In this document: one piece after another, positions 45,456 to 53,465 of the stretch
How positions within the stretch are numbered: position 1 is the stretch's first letter
How the letters are laid out: each line of letters opens with the position of its first letter
Assembly: GCF_004123905.1 (NCBI RefSeq)
Contig: NZ_MZXW01000053.1
Location: 310,001 to 374,000 of the forward strand
Direction of reading: 5' to 3'
DNA from: Bradyrhizobium betae
GTDB lineage: Bacteria > Pseudomonadota > Alphaproteobacteria > Rhizobiales > Xanthobacteraceae
Length of the DNA stretch: 64,000 nt
Translations under genes and position numbers: made by a program
Notes under the pieces: model-generated
What the model was told of the DNA's origin: nothing
Databases searched by the model: none
The model's input: only the letters and a program-made list of their open reading frames with translations

Positions 45456-45469
45456 GTGAACAACAACCT

Positions 45470-45508
45470 AAAGCGCGATGACGATTCATCCCGATCTCAT
45501 CGCGCTTT
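45470..45508. repeat. Palindrome 'AAAGCGCGATGA'
   Basis: AAAGCGCGATGA and TCATCGCGCTTT are perfect inverse arms of 12 bases around a 15-base spacer. Together with the repeat at 45411 it makes a composite intergenic element, which lies between the truncated P450 and the LysR gene and could end transcripts from either side. Confidence 0.75.
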
Positions 45509-45578
45509 AGGCGATCCAACTTTCAAACGATCAGCATATCGCCGTCTCGCATGCAGGCGAGGGCTGCCCTGCTCGTCA

Positions 45579-46472
45579 TCATTTCCCCTTCTGACGAAAC
45601 GCCGCAACAAACGCCTCCATGACTGCGGCGAGCGCCGGTCCTGCGGGCCCCCGGGCGCGCAGCATCCACACGGCCCAGGGAGGCGGCGCGTGGGCGTCGA
45701 GCACCGTCACGAGACTGCCGGAGGCGATGAGCGCGGCCGTGCTCTCCGAGCCGGCCTGCGCGATCCCGGCTCCGAGCGCCGCCGCTGCGCGCATGGCGTT
45801 TGATCCGTCCACGACGAGTGCGAAGTCGGGTTGAAAACGGCGTGTGCCGCCGGGCGCGCGAAACAGCCAGGGCATCATGCGCCCCGTCGCCGGAAGACGC
45901 ACGCCGATCAGCCGATGCTGCGCGAGGTCGTCGGGCGTCTGTGGCACGCCATGCCTGGCGAGGTAGGCAGGGGCCGCGAGAGTCAGGAGCGGCAACGGTG
46001 CAAGGCGCCGGGAGAGGACGCTGGCGTCGGCGATCCGGGGTGCGATCCGCACCGCGAGATCCCAACGCCCGCCGCCGAGGTCGGCGATGTGATCGTCGAG
46101 GGCAAGCTCCACGCGCAGCGCCGGGTAACGCTCGAGAAGCGATGCCAGGGCGCCCAGCAGGGTAGGGGCAAGCGAGGCGGCGGCGGTCACGCGCACCGTG
46201 CCCGCGATCCCGACCGGTGCGCCGAGACGGCTGGCCGCCGCCGCGAGCGCGAGGGCGGGGCCTCGGACTTCGGCGAGGAAGCGCTCACCGTCGGGTGTGA
46301 GGGAGAGCGCTCGGGTCGAACGACGGAACAGGCGCGCCCCATGCGCGGCCTCGAAGCGGCCCACGAGGCGGGCGACGGCGGCCGAGGTCACCCCGAGCAG
46401 GCGCGCCGCCCCGGCGAAGGAGCCGGCCTCGGCGACGCGGAGAACGACGACGGCGGCGCGTAGCGTGTCCAT
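45579..46472 (-). CDS. LysR-family transcriptional regulator
   Basis: The 297-residue protein has an N-terminal helix-turn-helix (VAEAGSFAGAARLLGVTSAAV ...) and a LysR effector domain. It is divergent from the reductase gene at 46573, with 100 bases between, so it probably controls that gene. Very high G+C compared with the flanking DNA suggests a different origin. Start at 46472 (MDTLRAAVVV) or two codons earlier. Inducer unknown. Confidence 0.88.
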   Translation of the reverse strand: MDTLRAAVVVLRVAEAGSFAGAARLLGVTSAAVARLVGRFEAAHGARLFRRSTRALSLTPDGERFLAEVRGPALALAAAASRLGAPVGIAGTVRVTAAASLAPTLLGALASLLERYPALRVELALDDHIADLGGGRWDLAVRIAPRIADASVLSRRLAPLPLLTLAAPAYLARHGVPQTPDDLAQHRLIGVRLPATGRMMPWLFRAPGGTRRFQPDFALVVDGSNAMRAAAALGAGIAQAGSESTAALIASGSLVTVLDAHAPPPWAVWMLRARGPAGPALAAVMEAFVAAFRQKGK

Positions 46473-46572
46473 GCCCATTCAATACATCAGGTTGGTTCTG
46501 CCGCAACACTGTTTGTACTACCCCGCACGACCCCGCGCCTTACCTTGCGGGCATCAGAAGCGGGAGAGCGTT

Positions 46573-47211
46573 ATGCGCATCGGCATCGTGGGTATCGGAG
46601 CAGTGGGGCGCACCTTGGGGACCATCTGGGCGCGCGCCGGTCACGAGGTGGCCTTCGGGTCGCGCGACCCGGTCCGCGCGACGGAGGCGGCGACGGGCCT
46701 CGCCGGTGCGCGGGCGACGACGCAGGAACAGGCCGCGGCATTCGGTGAGGTCGTGTTGTGGACGCCGCGCGGCGTGATGCCCGCCGACCCCGACATGCTC
46801 GCGGGGAAGATCGTAATCGACCCGAACAACCGCGAGCCCGGTCCGGGCGGCGGCTACGCCTCACCGCGTCCCCAGGGACCAAGCTTCGCCGAGCAGCTCC
46901 AGGCAGCCGCACCGAGGGCGCGTGTGGTGAAAGCCTTTAACACCGTGGTGATGCGGTTGCTGAGGGAGAATCCCGAGCGGCTGAGCGCGTCCGGGGCACA
47001 GGTGTTTCTCGCCGGCGACGACGCTGAGGCAAAGACGGTGGCCGCCGCGCTGGCGGCGGACATAGGACTAGGCGCGGTGGATCTCGGTGGGCTGGAATCG
47101 GCGTGGATGGCGGAGGCGATGGCCGACACATTTCGGCAGGCCATGAAGACAAGCCCTGCGGGATGGCGCCAGGCGCTGGTGTTCGCTGACCTCGCAGAGC
47201 GGCCCAGCTGA
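46573..47211 (+). CDS. NADPH-dependent F420 reductase-like protein
   Basis: The 212-residue protein has a Rossmann N-terminus (MRIGIVGIGAVGRTLGTIWARAGHEVAFGSRD) like F420-dependent NADP reductase and other NAD-binding reductases, then VVLWTPRGVMPADPDMLAGKIVIDPNNRE and VKAFNTV. Proteins of this type often occur in bacteria that do not make F420, so the true cofactor partner is open. A GGGAGAG lies about 5-11 bases before the ATG. Divergent from the LysR gene. Confidence 0.8.
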   Translation: MRIGIVGIGAVGRTLGTIWARAGHEVAFGSRDPVRATEAATGLAGARATTQEQAAAFGEVVLWTPRGVMPADPDMLAGKIVIDPNNREPGPGGGYASPRPQGPSFAEQLQAAAPRARVVKAFNTVVMRLLRENPERLSASGAQVFLAGDDAEAKTVAAALAADIGLGAVDLGGLESAWMAEAMADTFRQAMKTSPAGWRQALVFADLAERPS

Positions 47212-47269
47212 GATGGACCTCATCGCACAGCCGTCGCTCGGCAATATCCGATCAACAGCGTGCATCTCA

Positions 47270-47382
47270 TCAGGTCTGGAAGTAGTCGGCAGGATCGTCG
47301 AACGGCTCCACTCCGGGCTGCCTAACCTCGGCGGGCGGTCGGAAGAAGCCGCGCTGTTTCAGGTGCGCAACAGCAGTTGAGC
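47270..47382 (-). pseudogene. Possible C-terminal coding remnant
   Basis: On the minus strand a frame reads VAHLKQRGFFRPP, then EVRQPGVEPFDDPADYFQT and a TGA stop, with protein-like composition but no start. It fills the gap between the reductase and the SRPBCC gene. It may be the end of a gene lost when this segment was assembled. A frame on the other strand is also open here, so the call is weak. Confidence 0.3.
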
Positions 47383-47424
47383 GCAGAAATTCTTCCAATT
47401 CTCTTCAAGAAGGAGCGCTGACGC

Positions 47425-47925
47425 ATGTACGACCACGTTATCTGGCCTCATCAGTTCCACCCCAAGATCTCGGCGATCTACGGGCTGAACGATATCGACG
47501 TTGAAGCGCCCGCCCAGACGGTCTGGAAGCTGCTTGTCGATGCCGAGAACTGGCACCGTCACTTCACCCCTGAGAACCAAGTGAGAATTCTCGGCGGTGA
47601 GCGGGAACTTGCCCTCGGTACCAAGCTCACCCGTGTGACTGCGGGCTATCCGATGAGCCTTGAAGTCACCGAATGCGTCCCTGGCAAAAGGCTCGCATGG
47701 GCAACCACGGTCGACGGTGACGACACGGGCTCCACCGCCTACCACGGCTGGGTCATCACTCCGACGGCGCAGGGCTGCCACGTCCTCACCGAAGAGACCC
47801 AGCAGGGTCCCTTTTTCTTGGAGATGGTCGGACGCAAAAATCCCGGCCTCCTGTATCGCTACCACCAGGAGTGGGTGGAAGCCTTGGCTCGCGCGGCGGA
47901 GGAGGGCAATCGCGCCCAAGCCTGA
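47425..47925 (+). CDS. SRPBCC-family (START-like) protein
   Basis: The 166-residue product has the helix-grip features of SRPBCC proteins: IDVEAPAQTVWKLLVDAENWHRHF near the start, a beta-sheet with YPMSLEVTECVPGKRLAWATT, and a long C-terminal helix (LLYRYHQEWVEALARAAEE). These bind hydrophobic ligands; some are cyclases or AHSA1-like. AAGGAG lies upstream of the ATG. It is followed by two SDR genes in the same direction, likely a catabolic or biosynthetic unit. Confidence 0.8.
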   Translation: MYDHVIWPHQFHPKISAIYGLNDIDVEAPAQTVWKLLVDAENWHRHFTPENQVRILGGERELALGTKLTRVTAGYPMSLEVTECVPGKRLAWATTVDGDDTGSTAYHGWVITPTAQGCHVLTEETQQGPFFLEMVGRKNPGLLYRYHQEWVEALARAAEEGNRAQA

Positions 47926-48026
47926 CCGTCATCAGCCTTCACCCCCAGTCGAACCGGATAACAACTGACCTTCGCGTCGAAGCGCACGCGCGCCGGCTTT
48001 CCTCTTAAAATGAAAGAACATTAGTC

Positions 48027-48800
48027 ATGAGCAATCCCGCATTCCAACAAGCACGTCCGTTGGCACCGTCGTTCGACCTCACCGGCAAGCGCGTCGTCGT
48101 CGGCGGCGGCAAAAAAGCGATCGGCCTCGGGGTCGCCCAAGCTGCCCACGCCACGGGCGCGGCCGTCACGGTCGCGAGCAGACGCAATGTCTCGGCCGAG
48201 GAGCATCCGGAGCTGGCGGCGTTTGACCAAGTCGTTCTGGACATCAGCGACGAGGCGGCCGTGCAAGCCGCATTCGAGGCCATCGGCCCCTTTGACCACC
48301 TCGTCGTCACCGCCGGACCGGCGCTCGGATCCTGGGGATCGTTCATGGACCCCGACATGCGCGGCGTCCGCAGCTATCTGGAGGGCAAGTTCCTGGGCAC
48401 CTGGGCCTGCGCTCGTCATGCCGCCCCGCACCTGCTGGCCGGCGGCTCGATGACCTTCCTTACGGGCGGCGCCGGGGCCCGGGCGAAGCTCGGCTTGGCC
48501 GCGGTCACGTCAACGTTCGCGGCTGTCGAATCCCTGTCGCAATCGCTCGCCCTGGAGTTGGCCCCGATCCGCGTCAACACGATCCGACCCGGATTCATCG
48601 ATACCGATTTCTGGGACGTGCTGCCTCCGGCAGACGTGGAGGAAATCCGTGCCAAGGTCCGCGCTAACTTCCCGGCCCGGCGGCTCGGGACGGCCGCCGA
48701 CGTCGGGCACGCGGCCGTGTTCCTCATGACCAACCCCTACGTCACCGGCACGGTGCTCGAGGTCTCCGGCGGCGAGTTGTTGGTCGACTGGATCTTCTGA
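48027..48800 (+). CDS. Atypical SDR-family oxidoreductase
   Basis: The 257-residue protein has the Rossmann fold of short-chain dehydrogenases (RVVVGGGKKAIGLGVAQAAHATGAAVTVASRR; LVVTAGPA; PIRVNTIRPGFIDTDFW; VTGTVLEVSGGELL). The catalytic YxxxK is not present: where relatives read YxxxK, this one reads VTSTF (alignment anchored on the following SLALEL). Activity of the usual kind is therefore doubtful, or the catalytic residues lie elsewhere. Start ATG at 48027. It precedes another SDR by 73 bases. Confidence 0.82.
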   Translation: MSNPAFQQARPLAPSFDLTGKRVVVGGGKKAIGLGVAQAAHATGAAVTVASRRNVSAEEHPELAAFDQVVLDISDEAAVQAAFEAIGPFDHLVVTAGPALGSWGSFMDPDMRGVRSYLEGKFLGTWACARHAAPHLLAGGSMTFLTGGAGARAKLGLAAVTSTFAAVESLSQSLALELAPIRVNTIRPGFIDTDFWDVLPPADVEEIRAKVRANFPARRLGTAADVGHAAVFLMTNPYVTGTVLEVSGGELLVDWIF

Positions 48801-48873
48801 CTTTAATTTTGTGAAGACGGCGGGTGCTCTGTCGCCACCGACGGTAATCCCGAGCAACATATCGGAGTGAATC

Positions 48874-49656
48874 ATGAAGCGTTTTGAAAACAAGGTCGTC
48901 ATCGTCACCGGGGCGGGGACGGGTATCGGGGCGGCCACGGCCAGGCGGTTCCTGCGCGAGGGTGCAACGGTCGTGCTGAACGGACGCCGCGAACAAAAGC
49001 TGCGCGACACGATCGCGGGCATCGACGCGGCGAAATCGCTCATCCACGCCGGGGACGTGTCGGACGAGGCGTACATCAAGCGGCTCGTGGAAGACACCGT
49101 CGTCCGCTTCGGTCGCCTCGACGTGCTGGTCAACAACGCCGGGTTCGCAATCTTTGGCCCGTTCGCAGAGCTGACCACCGCCGACTGGCGGCGCCAGCTG
49201 GCGACCGACCTGGACGGCGTCTACTTCGGTACCCGCGAGGCGCTGCCACACCTTCTGAAAACCAGGGGCTCGATCGTCAATGTGTCGTCCGCCTCGGGCC
49301 TCGGCGGTGACTGGGGCGGGAGCGGGTACAACGCGGCCAAAGGCGCGGTTTCGAACCTGACGCGATCCCTTGCCCTGGAGTTTGCAGCCCGCGGCGTCCG
49401 GGTGAACGCCGTTGCCCCCAGCCTGACCACCACGGATGCGACGGCGGAGCTGCAGAAGAGTGAGGCCGTCATGTCGATTTTCCGGGGGCGCCTGCCGATG
49501 GGCCGGCCCGCAACACCGGACGAGGTGGCGGCCGTGATCGCGTTCCTGGCCAGCGATGACGCCGGTTTCGTCAACGGCGTGATCCTGCCCGTTGACGGCG
49601 GCTTGGCCGCGTCCAACGGCCAGCCGAACTTTCTCGCGTTGTTTGGGGAGGGCTGA
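48874..49656 (+). CDS. SDR-family oxidoreductase
   Basis: A classical short-chain dehydrogenase of 260 residues: TGAGTGIGAATARRF (cofactor loop), NNAG, catalytic Ser in VNVSSASGLG and the YNAAK dyad, with VRVNAVAPSLTTTDA and a C-terminal FVNGVILPVDGG. It uses NAD(P)H for alcohol/ketone conversion; substrate unknown. Together with the SDR before it and the SRPBCC gene it forms a likely operon in the DNA between the two P450 copies. Confidence 0.92.
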   Translation: MKRFENKVVIVTGAGTGIGAATARRFLREGATVVLNGRREQKLRDTIAGIDAAKSLIHAGDVSDEAYIKRLVEDTVVRFGRLDVLVNNAGFAIFGPFAELTTADWRRQLATDLDGVYFGTREALPHLLKTRGSIVNVSSASGLGGDWGGSGYNAAKGAVSNLTRSLALEFAARGVRVNAVAPSLTTTDATAELQKSEAVMSIFRGRLPMGRPATPDEVAAVIAFLASDDAGFVNGVILPVDGGLAASNGQPNFLALFGEG

Positions 49657-49717
49657 AGGGGCCGCTCGGGTTCGCTATCGGCTAGTCTGAATCAGCACCC
49701 CCTACAGGACCCTCGCT

Positions 49718-49737
49718 TGTCCCTATCGCTAGGGACA
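49718..49737. promoter_or_regulatory. Palindrome upstream of intact P450 gene
   Basis: TGTCCCTA-TCGC-TAGGGACA, 8-base arms and a 4-base spacer, conserved in position with the longer palindrome at 44946-44973. It lies 63 bases before the TTG start of the P450 gene. Confidence 0.6.
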
Positions 49738-49800
49738 GACGCCGGCGCCTGATTTCGCTAGTCTGCCCTGAAGCATACGAGAATCCAGGGGAGACCGCGC

Positions 49801-50967
49801 TTGAGCACCGCGCCGCGCATCGACATCGACCCTGCCGCGTTCTGGGCGGACCCCTATCCGATGCTCGCGAAGCTGCGGAAAGAAGCGCCGATCGCCTTCG
49901 TGCCGCAGCTCGGCTCGACGCTGCTGGCAAGCCGCGACGACATCTCGATCTCGGAGAAGCAGATCGACGTGTTCTCCTCGCACCAGCCCGCCGGCCTGAT
50001 GAACCGGCTGATGGGCCACAACATGATGCGCAAGGACGGCGAGGCGCATCAGATCGAGCGCCGCGCGATGTTTCCGACGGTGTCGCCGAAGACGGTGAAG
50101 GCGCACTGGACCGCGCTATTCCAGGCCCATGCCGACCGCATTCTCGATTGCGTAGAATCTGGCCGCATCGATTTCATGCGCGACTTCGCGCTGCCGTTTT
50201 CCGGTGAGTGCCTGAAGTCGATCACCGGCCTCACCAATATCGGCTTCGGCGACATGGATGCGTGGTCGCAGGGCATGATCGAGGGCATCGCCAATTACGG
50301 CGGCGATCCTGAGGTCGAGGCACGCTGTCACGCGGCGACATCAGGCATCGATGCCGCGATCGACGACATCCTGCCGGTGATGCGCAAGCATCCGGACCAG
50401 AGCATTTTGGGCGTGCTGCTCGCCTCCGGCATGCCGATGGAAAGGGTGCGCGCAAATGTCAAACTTGCGATCTCGGGCGGCCAGAACGAGCCGCGCAAGG
50501 CGATCGCTGGTACGGTGTGGGCGCTGCTCTCCCATCCCGACCAGCTCGATCTCGTGCGCAAGGGCGAGGTGACGTGGCTCGCGGCGTTCGAGGAGTATGC
50601 GCGCTGGATATCGCCGATCGGCATGTCGCCGCGGCGGATCGCAAAGCCGTGGAGCATCCGCGACGTCTCCTTCGAAACCGACGAGCGCGTGTTCCTGATG
50701 TTCGGCTCCGCCAACCGCGACGAAAAGCATTTTGAGCGCGCCGACCAATTCGACGTGCGGCGTGATACGGCCAAGAGCGTTGCCTTCGGCGCCGGCCCGC
50801 ATTTCTGCGCCGGCGCCTTCGCCTCGCGCGCCATGATCGCCGACGTCGCGCTGCCGACGGTGTTTTCGCGGGCCAAGCAGCTCGAGATCGCCGATGACGA
50901 GCCCGTGCGGATCGGCGGCTGGGCGTTCAGGGGGTTGCAGAATCTGCCGGTGACATGGCTGCATTAG
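49801..50967 (+). CDS. Cytochrome P450
   Basis: Haem monooxygenase of 388 residues. The haem-binding motif FGAGPHFCAGAFASR contains the Cys ligand in FxxGxxxCxG. The EARR-like K-helix lies in FEEYARWISP. An I-helix segment reads SGGQNEPRKAIAG, where the usual acidic-Thr pair is replaced by GQNE, an unusual form. TTG is the start codon: SD AGGGGAGA lies 6 bases upstream, and the truncated copy uses the same start. Substrate and electron donors unknown; no ferredoxin gene is near. A palindromic repeat follows. Confidence 0.93.
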   Translation: MSTAPRIDIDPAAFWADPYPMLAKLRKEAPIAFVPQLGSTLLASRDDISISEKQIDVFSSHQPAGLMNRLMGHNMMRKDGEAHQIERRAMFPTVSPKTVKAHWTALFQAHADRILDCVESGRIDFMRDFALPFSGECLKSITGLTNIGFGDMDAWSQGMIEGIANYGGDPEVEARCHAATSGIDAAIDDILPVMRKHPDQSILGVLLASGMPMERVRANVKLAISGGQNEPRKAIAGTVWALLSHPDQLDLVRKGEVTWLAAFEEYARWISPIGMSPRRIAKPWSIRDVSFETDERVFLMFGSANRDEKHFERADQFDVRRDTAKSVAFGAGPHFCAGAFASRAMIADVALPTVFSRAKQLEIADDEPVRIGGWAFRGLQNLPVTWLH

Positions 50968-51522
50968 TTTACAAGGCGCGCCACCGCCACAAAGGCGGTG
51001 TCGTCGCCCGGCTTGACCGGGCGATCCAGTACGCCGCGTCAGCCGTGTGGAACGTGTGGCGTCTCTGGAATACTGGATTCCCCGCCGGAGCCTGTCATCG
51101 GGCTCTCCGAAGGCGAGACCCGGTGGCGGGGAATGACAGCGGAGGTGGAAGGCGCGTCGCGTCACGCCAGCTCCCAGTCCGCCATGATGCCATCCTACCC
51201 CTGTTTTGCCCGACGCGTCAAACGCATTTCGGATAATACGTAAGTCGTTGATTTCGCACGGCCCCGGCTACTGTGCATGGGGTTGTTTTCACATTTCATG
51301 TTCGGGCCCCCGGAGCGTTGGGCCAAATCCGCGCAGCTCTCACATTCGCGTGCAGAAAAATTCCATCTTCATTCGCTCCGCCGCTTGAAAGATTAATCAT
51401 GCGCTTGTCGCAAGCGCAGTGCGCGCATCGCTATTTTTCCGCCTGTCTCGACAGCTCCGCCGACCCGCACCATCATTCCCCAAACGTGAATGACGATGGC
51501 CGCGCGCGGCCCGGAGTGTGGA
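50968..51522. other. 555-base intergenic region between P450 and ssu operon
   Basis: Holds the palindromic repeat at about 51000-51139 and the promoter region of the ssu operon. No gene with protein-like composition or RNA gene was recognised in the remaining ~380 bases. Confidence 0.6.
51000..51139. repeat. Intergenic palindromic repeat, 'CGCCCGGCTTGACCGGGCGA' family
   Basis: CGCCCGGCTTGACCGGGCGA at 51005-51024 and GATCCAGTACGCC after it match the repeat at 1333; the distal part (ACTGGATTCCCCGCC ... GGCGGGGAATGAC) is another arm pair. It is likely a composite of two repeat families. Confidence 0.75.
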
Positions 51523-52473
51523 ATGCAACGTCGCGATTTTCTGAAACTGTCCGTTGGAACCGCTGCCGCAGCGGCCTTTGCCTCGCGCGCGAACGCGCAA
51601 GGTGCGCTGAAGGAAATTCGTATCGGCTACCAGAAGACCGGCGTGCTGGTCATCACGCGCCAGCAGGCTACCTTGGAAAAACATTTCACCCCGCAAGGCA
51701 TCGAGGTGAAATGGGTCGAGTTCTCCTCGGGCCCGCCGATGATGGAGGCGATGAACGTCGGCAGCATCGATTATGGCGCGGTCGGTGATTCCCCGCCGGT
51801 GTTCGCCCAGGCCGCGGGCGCCGCGATCGTTTACGCCGCCGGCCAGCCCATCACCAACGGCCAGGGCATTTTGGTGCCGAAGGATTCGCCGATCCGCTCC
51901 ATCGCCGATCTGAAGGGCAAGCGTATCGGCTTCACCAAGGGGTCCAGCGCCCACAACGTCGTGGTGCAGACGCTGGAGAAGGCCGGTCTCACCTACGCCG
52001 ACATCACGCCGGTCTATCTGGCGCCGCCGGACGCCGGCCCCGCCTTTGCCAATGGCAGCATCGAGGCCTGGGCGATCTGGGATCCCTATTTCGCGATCGG
52101 CGAGACCAAGCAGAACGGCCGCATCCTGATCAATTCGCGCGAGGTCACCAAGACCAATTCCTTCTACATCGCCAACCGCGATTTCGCCAAGAACCACGGC
52201 GCCATCCTGCAACAGATCGTCGACGTGACGACCGCGACCGGCAAATGGGCCGAGCAGCACCGCGACGAGGTTGCCAGATCGCTGGCCGCGATCACCGGCG
52301 TCCCGCTGGACATCCAGACCGTCGCCGCCAACCGCTCGAACTTCGTGATCGGCCCCGTCACCGACGACATCGTCACGACCCAGCAGGGCGTCGCCGACCG
52401 CTTCTACAAGCTCGGCCTGATCCCGAAGCCCGTCGTGATCCGCGACATCGTTTGGCGCAGTGCGGCGACCTGA
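51523..52473 (+). CDS. Sulfonate ABC transporter substrate-binding protein, SsuA type (copy 1)
   Basis: Periplasmic receptor of 316 residues with a Tat-like leader (MQRRDFLKLSVGTAAAAAFA). The mature part is of the SsuA/TauA type: IRIGYQKTGVLVI, GSIDYGAVGDSPPVFAQAAGA, WAIWDPYFA. It is followed by a second SsuA-type gene at 52512 with the same order of blocks. GGAG 7-10 bases upstream of the ATG supports the start at 51523. It probably delivers aliphatic sulfonates, or related organosulfur compounds, to SsuBC. Confidence 0.88.
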   Translation: MQRRDFLKLSVGTAAAAAFASRANAQGALKEIRIGYQKTGVLVITRQQATLEKHFTPQGIEVKWVEFSSGPPMMEAMNVGSIDYGAVGDSPPVFAQAAGAAIVYAAGQPITNGQGILVPKDSPIRSIADLKGKRIGFTKGSSAHNVVVQTLEKAGLTYADITPVYLAPPDAGPAFANGSIEAWAIWDPYFAIGETKQNGRILINSREVTKTNSFYIANRDFAKNHGAILQQIVDVTTATGKWAEQHRDEVARSLAAITGVPLDIQTVAANRSNFVIGPVTDDIVTTQQGVADRFYKLGLIPKPVVIRDIVWRSAAT

Positions 52474-52511
52474 TCGTGCCCACCAACCTTCCCAATTCAA
52501 AAGGTCTGAAC

Positions 52512-53465
52512 ATGAGGCGTATCATTCAGCGCGTGATCGCGGCCATCGTCCTCTCGATCGGCATCGTCGCTGCCGCGGTCGGCACCTCCTATGGCCAGGA
52601 CAAGGTGGTCCGCATCGGCTACCAGAAATACGGCAAGCTGGTTCTGCTCAAGAGTAAGGGCACGCTGGAGCCGAAATTAGCTGCCGACGGCTACAAGGTG
52701 GTGTGGACCGAATTCCCCTCCGGTCCGCCGCTGCTCGAAGCGCTCAATGTCGGCGCGATCGATTTCGGCAACACCGGCGAAGCCCCGCCGATCTTCGCGC
52801 AGGCCGCCGGCGCGCCGATCCAATATGTCGCCTATGAGCCGCCGGCGCCGAAGGGCGAGGCGATCCTGGTGCCGAAGGACAGCCCGCTGAAATCGGTCGC
52901 CGACCTCAGGGGCAAGAAGGTCGCGCTGAACAAGGGCTCCAACGTCCACTATCTTCTGGTCAAGGCGCTGGAGAAGGCGGGCGTCAAATATTCAGAGATC
53001 GAGCCGGTGTTTTTGGCGCCGGCCGATGCACGCGCCGCCTTCGAGCGCGGCGCGGTCGATGCCTGGGTGATCTGGGATCCGTTCCAGGCCGCGGCCGAAG
53101 CCGCCACCGGCGCGCGCACGCTCACTGATGGCACCGGCATCGTGGCCAACTACCAGTTCTATTTCTCCTCGAAAAAATTCCGCGAAGCCAATCCGAAGAT
53201 CGTCGACGCCGTGCTCGCCGAGCTTAGCTCGGTCGACGATTGGGCCAAGGGCGACATCCATGCGGTGGCCGAGCAACTCGCGCCGGCGATCGGACTGTCG
53301 GTCCCGGTGGTCGAGGTGGCGCTGAAGCGGCAGTCCTACGGCATCAAGCCGCTGACCGATGCCGTGATCGCCGACCAGCAGCAGGTTGCCGACGCGTTCT
53401 TCGCGCTCAACCTGATCCCCAAGGCAATCAAGATTTCCGACGTGGCGCGGAGGCCCGGTACATGA
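52512..53465 (+). CDS. ssuA: Sulfonate ABC transporter substrate-binding protein, SsuA type (copy 2)
   Basis: A 317-residue binding protein with a Sec-type signal peptide (MRRIIQRVIAAIVLSIGIVA ... YGQ) and SsuA blocks VRIGYQKYGKLVLLKSKGTLE, FGNTGEAPPIFAQAAGA, WVIWDPFQA. It is paralogous to copy 1, but the two use different export leaders (Tat-like versus Sec). Its TGA stop overlaps the ssuD start (ATGA), which ties it to the monooxygenase. Confidence 0.92.
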   Translation: MRRIIQRVIAAIVLSIGIVAAAVGTSYGQDKVVRIGYQKYGKLVLLKSKGTLEPKLAADGYKVVWTEFPSGPPLLEALNVGAIDFGNTGEAPPIFAQAAGAPIQYVAYEPPAPKGEAILVPKDSPLKSVADLRGKKVALNKGSNVHYLLVKALEKAGVKYSEIEPVFLAPADARAAFERGAVDAWVIWDPFQAAAEAATGARTLTDGTGIVANYQFYFSSKKFREANPKIVDAVLAELSSVDDWAKGDIHAVAEQLAPAIGLSVPVVEVALKRQSYGIKPLTDAVIADQQQVADAFFALNLIPKAIKISDVARRPGT

